Origin: Rhodanobacter spathiphylli B39
GTDB lineage: Bacteria; Pseudomonadota; Gammaproteobacteria; Xanthomonadales; Rhodanobacteraceae
Length of the DNA: 64,000 nucleotides
Assembly (NCBI RefSeq): GCF_000264295.1
Contig: NZ_AJXT01000004.1
Coordinates: forward strand, 248,001 to 312,000
Direction: 5' to 3'
Position numbers and translations under genes: made by a program. Under the pieces are notes generated by a model. It worked only from the letters and a program-made list of their open reading frames with translations, did no database searches and had not been told where the DNA came from. Every line of letters starts with the position of its first letter. Position 1 is the first letter of the stretch. Shown here piece by piece: positions 58,306-64,000 of the stretch.

Positions 58306-58707
58306 ATGGCCCGCAAACCCGTTCGCGGCCTAACGGCGGCCCAGCTGCAGGCGCTCTGCGGCCACTGGCCGGGAGTCACCCGTGACACCAAATGGGGTGT
58401 CGACATGGTATTCAGCGTGGGCGGCAAGATGTTTGCGGTGATGCCGTCCGATGGCAGCGAGGGCGGGCGGCTGTCGTTCAAGGTGGACGACGACCGTTTC
58501 CTCGCGCTCACCGATCAACCCGGCATCATTCCGGCGCCGTATCTGGCGCGGGCGCACTGGATATCGATCACCGAACCGCAGCGCTTCGCCACCGCCGAAC
58601 TGGCCGCGTACATCCTCGACGCGTACACCCTGGTCCGCGCGAAACTCACCAAAAAATTGCAGGCGGAGCTGGGGCCGCTGCCGACACTCAAGGCGGAAAG
58701 GGCATGA
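58306..58707 (+). CDS. MmcQ/YjbR family protein
   Basis: 133 residues of the small MmcQ/YjbR (CyaY-like fold) family. LQALCGHWPGVTRDTKWGVDMVFSVGGKMFAVM, LSFKVDDDRF and YLARAHWISI are the conserved blocks. It has been described as a double-wing DNA-binding-like fold but its function is unknown. The ATG at 58306 has GGAG eight bases before it. Its stop overlaps the start of the next gene (ATGA). Confidence 0.87.
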   Translation: MARKPVRGLTAAQLQALCGHWPGVTRDTKWGVDMVFSVGGKMFAVMPSDGSEGGRLSFKVDDDRFLALTDQPGIIPAPYLARAHWISITEPQRFATAELAAYILDAYTLVRAKLTKKLQAELGPLPTLKAERA

Positions 58708-59096
58708 AACAGCATCTGGGCGCGCTGGCGCTGCTGGTCGCCGATTACGACGAAGCGATTGCCTGGTACACCCGGGCGCTGGGCTTCGAGCTGATCGAGG
58801 ACACCGACATGGGCGGCGGCAAGCGCTGGGTCTTGCTGGCGCCGCCGGGCTCGCACGAAACGCGCCTGCTGCTGGCGAAAGCGAGCGGCGACGAACAGGC
58901 CTCGCGCATCGGCAACCAGACCGGTGGCCGCGTCTTCCTGCTGCTGCACACCGACGACTTCCAGCGCGACTGGCAGCGCATGCGCGCCCAAGGCGTGCAT
59001 TTCCGCGAGGAGCCGCGGCACGAGAGCTACGGCACGGTGGCAGTGTTCGAGGATCTGTACGGGAACGGCTGGGATTTGCTGGAATTGAAGCGCTGA
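58704..59096 (+). CDS. VOC/glyoxalase-fold protein
   Basis: 130 residues with the two beta-alpha-beta-beta-beta modules of the VOC fold. LALLVADYDEAIAWYTRALGFELIEDT opens the first. VFLLLHTDDFQRDWQRMRAQGVHF begins the second, and YGTVAVFEDLYGNGWDLLEL closes it with a metal-ligand-type glutamate. It could be a lyase, dioxygenase or resistance protein; the activity cannot be fixed. It is translationally coupled to the MmcQ/YjbR gene. Confidence 0.85.
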   Translation: MKQHLGALALLVADYDEAIAWYTRALGFELIEDTDMGGGKRWVLLAPPGSHETRLLLAKASGDEQASRIGNQTGGRVFLLLHTDDFQRDWQRMRAQGVHFREEPRHESYGTVAVFEDLYGNGWDLLELKR

Positions 59097-59100
59097 TGCG

Positions 59101-59640
59101 CTACCAGATCAGGTCGTCCGGCACTTCGAACTGCTTGTAATACTCGTCGTCGGCCTCGTTGCCGGCCGTGGCTTCCGCGTGGCCGTGGTCGAGCACGATC
59201 ATCGCCGCGTCACGTTCGCGCACCTTGTCGGCGGCCACGCGGGGCAGCAATTCGTAGCCCTCGCCGTGGCGCACGATCACCAGCGTGCCGGCGGCCAGCT
59301 GCGCGCGCAGCGGTTCGTTCACCAGCACGTCCCTGATCCGGTTGCCGTCGGTGAAGCGGTAGGCGATCTCGCCTTCGCGTTTGATCTTGTGCGCCTCGAC
59401 GATCTGGCGCACCTGCGCGCGTGCCTCGTTGAGGCGCAGCTGCGCATTGCGTTCGGCGGCGATGGCCCGATCGCGCTCGGCCTTTTCCGCCTGCAGGCGC
59501 TGCGCCTCGAGCTGTTCGGCGCTGGCGGCTGCGGGCGCCTTGCCCTTGTGCTTCTTTGCCTGTTCGCGCACGACCTGGGCGGCCTTGGCCTTGTTGACCA
59601 GGCCGGCCTTGAGCAGTTGTTCCTGCAGCGGATTGCGCAT
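59101..59640 (-). CDS. DUF2058 (YaiL-like) protein
   Basis: 179 residues. NPLQEQLLKAGLVNKAKAAQVVREQAKKHK is the DUF2058 N-terminus. A charged coiled coil (about 40-90) and a compact C-terminal domain follow (IAYRFTDGNRIRDVLVNEPLRAQLAAGTLVIVRHG), with an acidic tail ending FEVPDDLIW. Members are nucleoprotein/polysome-associated proteins of unknown role. Start ATG 59640. It is convergent with the VOC gene, only four bases apart. Confidence 0.88.
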   Translation of the reverse strand: MRNPLQEQLLKAGLVNKAKAAQVVREQAKKHKGKAPAAASAEQLEAQRLQAEKAERDRAIAAERNAQLRLNEARAQVRQIVEAHKIKREGEIAYRFTDGNRIRDVLVNEPLRAQLAAGTLVIVRHGEGYELLPRVAADKVRERDAAMIVLDHGHAEATAGNEADDEYYKQFEVPDDLIW

Positions 59641-59697
59641 GTTCGGGAGGTCCCGGTTGTGCTGGGCCGGCCATTGTAGACCGGGCCGCGACCCGCT

Positions 59698-60840
59698 TCA
59701 GCCACCGGCCACGGGCGTGGCCGGGCCGCGGCGACGGATGCGCACCTCGAACTCGGCGTGTCCGTCGATGTTCCGTGCGCTGGCTTCGCCACCATGCGCA
59801 CGGGCGAACTGATCGACGATGTACAGGCCCAGGCCCAGGCCCTCGCTGCGGCTGCCGGCACCCTTGAAGGGTTCGAAGATGCGCGGCAGCAGGGCGTCCG
59901 GCACCTGGCCGGCGTTGCGCACGACGATGCGCAGCTGTTCGGCCTCGCTGCCATCGACGGTCACTTCGACCGGTGCGTCGACGGCGCCGTGCTGCAGCGC
60001 GTTGCCGATCAGGTTGGAGAACACCTGGCCGAGCCGGTCGGTATCGAAGCACCCCTGCAGCGCGCCGTGCGTCGTCAGCTCGATGACCCGATCCGGATGG
60101 GCCTGCTGCGCTTCGCTGACGGCGTTGCCGGCGATGGTGCCGAGGTCGCCCTCGCGCCATTCGAGGTGCAGGATGTCCGAACGGATGCGCGAAAAATCGA
60201 GCAGCTGGCCGATCATCCGGCCCATCCGCATGATGCTGGCCTCCATCGCCGCCACGGTCCTGGCCAGCGGGCCGTCCTTGACGTGGGAACGCAGGCTGTC
60301 GGCACCCAGCATGATCACGGTGAGCGGGCTGCGCAGGTCGTGGGTGAGCACGGCGATCATGGTTTCGTTGAGCGTGAGCGAGCGCTCGAGCATCTCGTTG
60401 CGGGCGCGCAGCAGCACCCGGTTCCGGTGCAGCTCGATGAAGACGTTGACCTTGCTCTGGATCACGTGCGGGTCGATCGGCTTGTACAGGAAATCCACCG
60501 CGCCGCTCTCGTAGCCCTTGAACGAACGCGTGGGGTCGTTGGGCGAGGCGGTAAGGAAGATGATCGGCACGTTGCAGGTGCGCTGCGAGCCGCGCATCAG
60601 CTCGGCCAGCGTGAAGCCGTCCATTTCCGGCATCTGCACGTCCAGCAGGGCCAGCGCCACGTCGTGGACCAGCAGCAGTTCCAGTGCCTCGGCGCCGGAG
60701 GCGGCCTTGAGGATGTGCATGGTCTCGCTCTGCAGCAGCGCTTCCATCGCCACCAGATTCTGCGGAACGTCGTCCACGATCAGGATGTTGGTGGTCGGCG
60801 TCGCGCCGGTGGCAAGTTCGTCGGAGAAGTGTTCTTTCAT
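59698..60840 (-). CDS. Response regulator-histidine kinase (REC-HisKA-HATPase)
   Basis: 380 residues. The receiver domain spans 15-135, with phospho-acceptor D67 in ALLDVQMPEMDG and the lysine in YKPIDP. A helical linker follows. The dimerisation/phospho-acceptor helix has H167 (VLTHDLRSPLTV), and the ATPase domain spans about 265-375 (NLIGNALQHG, GLGLGLYIVDQFARAHGG). There is no membrane segment. It lies one base downstream of cheB. It probably relays signals from the large hybrid kinase upstream. Output is unknown. Confidence 0.9.
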   Translation of the reverse strand: MKEHFSDELATGATPTTNILIVDDVPQNLVAMEALLQSETMHILKAASGAEALELLLVHDVALALLDVQMPEMDGFTLAELMRGSQRTCNVPIIFLTASPNDPTRSFKGYESGAVDFLYKPIDPHVIQSKVNVFIELHRNRVLLRARNEMLERSLTLNETMIAVLTHDLRSPLTVIMLGADSLRSHVKDGPLARTVAAMEASIMRMGRMIGQLLDFSRIRSDILHLEWREGDLGTIAGNAVSEAQQAHPDRVIELTTHGALQGCFDTDRLGQVFSNLIGNALQHGAVDAPVEVTVDGSEAEQLRIVVRNAGQVPDALLPRIFEPFKGAGSRSEGLGLGLYIVDQFARAHGGEASARNIDGHAEFEVRIRRRGPATPVAGG

Positions 60841-60841
60841 G

Positions 60842-61420
60842 CTAGGCAGCGGCCATCCGTTCGCACAGGTCTTTCAGGGTCAGTACCGCCTCGGCGCCGG
60901 CGTGCGCCAGCGCGGCGGCCGGCATGAAGCTGGCAACCGCATCGTCCGGTTGCTGTATCCACACGGTGCCGCCGGCACGCCGGACCGCGGCCACCCCTTC
61001 GCTGCCGTCGGCGCTGGCGCCGGTGAGCAGGATCGCCAGCAGCCGGCGCGAGAACACGGCGGCGGCGGAGACGAACAGCGGATCGATCGCGGGGCGCGAA
61101 AACAGCACCGGCTCGTCCATCGACAGCGCCAGGCTGGACTCGTCCTCCACCAGCAGGTGGTAGTCCGGCGGCGCGAAGACGACGCCTTGTTCCAGTGGCA
61201 TCTTGTCGATCGCCTCGCGTACCGGCAGCGCGCAATGCGTGGCCAGCAGGTCCGCGATCTGGCTGGGCCGGTCGCGGGGCAGGTGCAGCACCACCAGCAC
61301 CGGCACCGGGAAGTCGGCGGGAAGTTGCGCCAGCAGTGCGTGCAGCGCCTGCACACCGCCGGCCGAGCCGCCGATCACGATGGCGTCGACGTCGTGGCGC
61401 AAGTCGAGGTGGCCGTTCAC
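60842..61420 (-). CDS. CheB-type protein-glutamate methylesterase, no receiver domain
   Basis: 192 residues forming only the CheB catalytic domain. The catalytic triad is S19 (IGGSAGG), H47 (VLHLPRD) and D139 (LTGASADGSEG). It lacks the N-terminal receiver domain of chemotaxis CheB, so it is not itself switched by CheA-type phosphorylation. The start is GTG 61420, overlapping the cheR stop (GTGA). No chemoreceptor gene is in the window. It probably works with the CheR next door in a signalling complex with the hybrid kinases. Confidence 0.88.
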   Translation of the reverse strand: MNGHLDLRHDVDAIVIGGSAGGVQALHALLAQLPADFPVPVLVVLHLPRDRPSQIADLLATHCALPVREAIDKMPLEQGVVFAPPDYHLLVEDESSLALSMDEPVLFSRPAIDPLFVSAAAVFSRRLLAILLTGASADGSEGVAAVRRAGGTVWIQQPDDAVASFMPAAALAHAGAEAVLTLKDLCERMAAA

Positions 61421-62250
61421 GCGACCACCTTGCGGTACAGCCGCTGCGCCGGCACGCACAGCTCGAAGTCGTGTGCATGCATGCCGAACTGCAGCGACTC
61501 CTTGCTGCCCAGGCCCAGGAAACCGCGCGGCACCAGGGCATCGCGGAACAGGCCGACGGCACGGTCCTGCAGGCCGCGGTTGAAGTAGATCAGCACATTG
61601 CGGCAGGACACCAGGTTCACTTCCGAGAACACGCTGTCGGTGGCCAGGCTGTGGTCGGCGAACACGATGCGCTTCTTCAGGCCGCGGTCGAATACCACGC
61701 CCTGGTAGGCGCCGGTGTAGTAGTCCGACAGCGAGCGCTTGCCGCCGGCGGCAACGTAGTTGCGGCTGAACCCGGCGATACGGTCCAGCGCAAACGCACC
61801 GGCCTCGGCGAGTTTCAGTGATTCGGGGTTGATGTCGGTGGCGTAGATCAGCGAACGCTCCAGCAGGCCTTCCTCGGCCAGCAGGATCGCCAGCGACCAC
61901 ACTTCCTCGCCGGTGCTGCAGCCGGCCACCCACAGCTTGATCGACGGATAGGTGCCAAGCACCGGCAGCACCTGCTGGCGCAGCGCCAGGAAATAGCCCG
62001 GGTCGCGGAACATTTCCGAGACCTGCACGGTGAAATATTGCAGCGCCTGGGCGAACACGTCCGGCTCGTGCAGCAGGCGATGCTGCAGGTCGCTGGGCCG
62101 CTCGCAGCCGAAGCGCATCATCGCGTGGCGCATGCGCCGGCGCAGCGAGCTCACCGCGTAGTTGCGAAAGTCGTAGTGGTAGCGCAGGTACACCGCCTCG
62201 ATCAGCAGCCGCACCTCCATGTCGAACAGCTCGACTTCCTGGTCCTTCAT
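61417..62250 (-). CDS. CheR-type protein-glutamate methyltransferase
   Basis: 277 residues. The N-terminal helical CheR_N domain is followed by the SAM-binding domain with WVAGCSTGEEVWSLAI, ATDINPESLKLAEAG and SCRNVLIYFNRGLQ, all canonical for CheR. The start ATG 62250 overlaps the TAA of the upstream kinase by one base (TAATG). Paired with a receiver-less CheB between two kinases, it resembles clusters that control development, biofilm or non-chemotactic pathways rather than flagellar chemotaxis. Confidence 0.9.
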   Translation of the reverse strand: MKDQEVELFDMEVRLLIEAVYLRYHYDFRNYAVSSLRRRMRHAMMRFGCERPSDLQHRLLHEPDVFAQALQYFTVQVSEMFRDPGYFLALRQQVLPVLGTYPSIKLWVAGCSTGEEVWSLAILLAEEGLLERSLIYATDINPESLKLAEAGAFALDRIAGFSRNYVAAGGKRSLSDYYTGAYQGVVFDRGLKKRIVFADHSLATDSVFSEVNLVSCRNVLIYFNRGLQDRAVGLFRDALVPRGFLGLGSKESLQFGMHAHDFELCVPAQRLYRKVVA

Positions 62251-64000
62251 TATTTCGGGCACCACACACGGCACAGCGAAACCAGCTTGTCGACGTCGAT
62301 CGGCTTGGCGATGTAGTCGTTGGCGCCCGCCTCGATGCAGTGTTCGCGGTCGTCGGCCATTGCCTTGGCGGTGAGCGCGATGATCGGCAGGCTGGCCAGC
62401 TTCGGCTGCTCGCGGATCCTGCGCATCGCGGTGAGCCCGTCCATCTCCGGCATCATGATGTCCATCAGCACCAGGTCGACCTCGCTCTTCGCCAGATACT
62501 CCAGCGCCTCGCGGCCGTTGCGGGCGATTTCCAGTTTCACGCCCAGCGGCTCCAGCACGCTGGACAGCGCGAAGATGTTGCGCACGTCGTCCTCGGCCAG
62601 CAGGAAGGTGCGGCCGTCGAGCATTGAATCGCGCTGGCGCGCGCGACGCAGCAGGCGCTGCTGGTCAGCCGGCAGCGACGCCTCGACGCTGTGCAGGAAC
62701 AGGGTGACTTCGTCGAGCAGCCGCTCGGGCGAGCGCGCGCCCTTGATGATGATGGTCTTCGAATAGCGCCGCAGCCGCTGTTCCTCGTCGCGGGTCAGCG
62801 AACGGCCGGTGTAGACGATCACCGGCGGGAACGCGTATGCCTCGCTGGCGGCCATGTGCTCGAACAGGTCGTAGCCGGTGCCGTCGGGCAGCGAAAGGTC
62901 GGTGACCATGCAGTCGAAGGTGCTGGCGGACAGTTGCTGCAGCGCCTCGCCGACCGTACCCACCGCGACGATCTCCAGCTGGTCGCGTGCCAGCAGCAGC
63001 TTGAGGCTGTCGCGCAACCGGGTGTCGTCCTCGACGATCAGCAGGTGGCGCACCTCGCGCTGGTGGCGATCTTCCAGTTGCCGGATGGCGCCGATCAGCA
63101 CGTCGCGCGTGGCCGGCTTCAGCACGAAGCCGACGGCGCCCAGTTCCATCGCCACCTGCGTGCGCTCCAGCGCCGATACCACGTGCACCGGAATGTGCCG
63201 CGTCACCGGGTCACGCTTGAGCCGTTCCAGCACGCTGAGTCCGGAAATGTCGGGCAGGCCGATGTCGAGCAGGATGCCGCTGGGCGACAGTTCGTGGGCG
63301 GTCTGCAGCGCCTCCTGGGCGGAGCGGGCCACCACGCAGTCGAAATCCATCTCGTGGGCAAGGTTGACCAGTGCCTCGGCAAACGCCGGGTCGTCTTCCA
63401 CCGCCATGATCAGGCGGCTGGGACGATGGCGTTCGGCGCGGTCGTCCTTCACCGCCACGCCGACGTTGTCTGCCGCCGGGGAAGCCGGCGTCACGGCCTT
63501 CGCTGCAGCGGCTGCCGGAACGGGGACAGCTGCCGCAGGCGTTGGCGGCATGCTGGCGTGGCCTTCCACCGGCAGCTCCAGGGTGAAGCAGCTGCCGCGT
63601 CCCGGTTCGCTGTCGACGGTGATGTCGCCGCCCATGCGCTGGGCCAGTTCGCGCGAGATCGACAGGCCCAGTCCGGTGCCGCCGAAGCGGCGACTGGTGC
63701 TGCCGTCGGCCTGGCGGAATGCCTCGAAGACCACCTGTTGCTGGTCGTGCGGGATGCCGATGCCGGTGTCGCAGACCACGAAGCGCAGGCGTTGGCCCCG
63801 CGCCGGTTCGATGCGCAGCGAGACCTGGCCGGCATCGGTGAATTTCACCGCGTTGGCCAGCAGGTTGTTCAGCACCTGCTGCAGGCGCTGGGCGTCGCCG
63901 GTGATCTGGTCGGGCGTGCCGGGCAGGGCCTCGATCACGAAGGACAATCCCTTTTGCCGGATCAACGGATCGAAGGTGTCGTGCAGGCGCTGCGTCACCG
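62250..64000 (-). CDS. Hybrid histidine kinase, C-terminal part (HATPase-REC-REC-REC)
   Basis: The 3' 583 codons of a gene cut by the window end. The visible part begins inside the kinase. HATPase motifs are NNLLANAVKFTD, CDTGIGIPHDQQ and GGTGLGLSISRELAQRMGG. An Ala/Pro-rich linker follows, then three receiver domains with acceptor aspartates in GILLDIGLPDISG, CMVTDLSLPDGTG and LVLMDIMMPEMDG. It probably integrates several phospho-inputs and relays to the downstream REC-kinase. CheR follows by a TAATG overlap. The N-terminal sensor is out of view. Confidence 0.9.
   Translation of the reverse strand, partial: VTQRLHDTFDPLIRQKGLSFVIEALPGTPDQITGDAQRLQQVLNNLLANAVKFTDAGQVSLRIEPARGQRLRFVVCDTGIGIPHDQQQVVFEAFRQADGSTSRRFGGTGLGLSISRELAQRMGGDITVDSEPGRGSCFTLELPVEGHASMPPTPAAAVPVPAAAAAKAVTPASPAADNVGVAVKDDRAERHRPSRLIMAVEDDPAFAEALVNLAHEMDFDCVVARSAQEALQTAHELSPSGILLDIGLPDISGLSVLERLKRDPVTRHIPVHVVSALERTQVAMELGAVGFVLKPATRDVLIGAIRQLEDRHQREVRHLLIVEDDTRLRDSLKLLLARDQLEIVAVGTVGEALQQLSASTFDCMVTDLSLPDGTGYDLFEHMAASEAYAFPPVIVYTGRSLTRDEEQRLRRYSKTIIIKGARSPERLLDEVTLFLHSVEASLPADQQRLLRRARQRDSMLDGRTFLLAEDDVRNIFALSSVLEPLGVKLEIARNGREALEYLAKSEVDLVLMDIMMPEMDGLTAMRRIREQPKLASLPIIALTAKAMADDREHCIEAGANDYIAKPIDVDKLVSLCRVWCPK

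Overview
The window is chromosomal DNA from a high-GC gammaproteobacterium, most likely of the order Xanthomonadales and probably Rhodanobacteraceae (Dyella/Rhodanobacter-like). The evidence is the gene order rpsT-murJ-ribF-ileS-lspA-ispH followed by a type IV pilus minor-pilin operon, a methionine synthase split into two genes behind an ArsR-methyltransferase, a 180 kDa-type NAD-glutamate dehydrogenase, and dispersed REP-like palindromes typical of that order. Taxonomy is inferred from family knowledge; no search was run. No rRNA, CRISPR array, transposase or phage gene is visible.

Region 1 (1-7.6 kb) is a housekeeping block: the 5' end of rpsT (leftward), then murJ, ribF, ileS, lspA and ispH. 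Region 2 (7.65-15.2 kb) has tRNA-Thr(CGT), a terminator and the operon fimT/fimU-pilV-pilW-pilX-pilY1-pilE, closed by a strong terminator; these build the pilus-tip priming complex and adhesin. Region 3 (15.4-20.5 kb) has an ECF42-type sigma factor and a very large GAF-GGDEF-globin-GAF-EAL c-di-GMP enzyme.

Region 4 (20.5-25.0 kb, leftward) is the most unusual part: DUF3348, a MotA/ExbB-like DUF802 protein with a long coiled-coil tail, a MotB/OmpA-like partner and DUF2894, with overlapping genes. It looks like an uncharacterised ion-driven motor related in design to ZorAB. It lies downstream of tRNA-Val(CAC) and a decayed copy of that tRNA's 3' half. Region 5 (25.1-31.7 kb) has a lipid-A-disaccharide-synthase N-terminal-like membrane protein, the split metH with its ArsR-methyltransferase regulator and a palindromic operator, and a short-chain acyl-CoA dehydrogenase.

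Region 6 (31.8-36.2 kb) is an RND pump and its lipoprotein adaptor. Region 7 (36.7-53.5 kb) is metabolic and mixed: glutamate dehydrogenase, NAD kinase, a cytosolic 5'-nucleotidase, a LysE exporter with a NIPSNAP protein and divergent WYL regulator, an EamA transporter, glutaryl-CoA dehydrogenase, an acetyltransferase, a nucleotidyltransferase-like protein, a fused alpha/beta 2-oxoacid dehydrogenase E1 and a 7TM diguanylate cyclase. Region 8 (53.8-64 kb) has mfd, an acetyltransferase, an MmcQ/YjbR protein, a VOC protein, a DUF2058 protein and a signalling cluster: hybrid histidine kinase (cut by the window end), CheR, CheB and a receiver-histidine kinase.

A palindromic repeat family recurs between genes and has also entered two essential or repair genes in frame (ileS and mfd), adding residues to both proteins.
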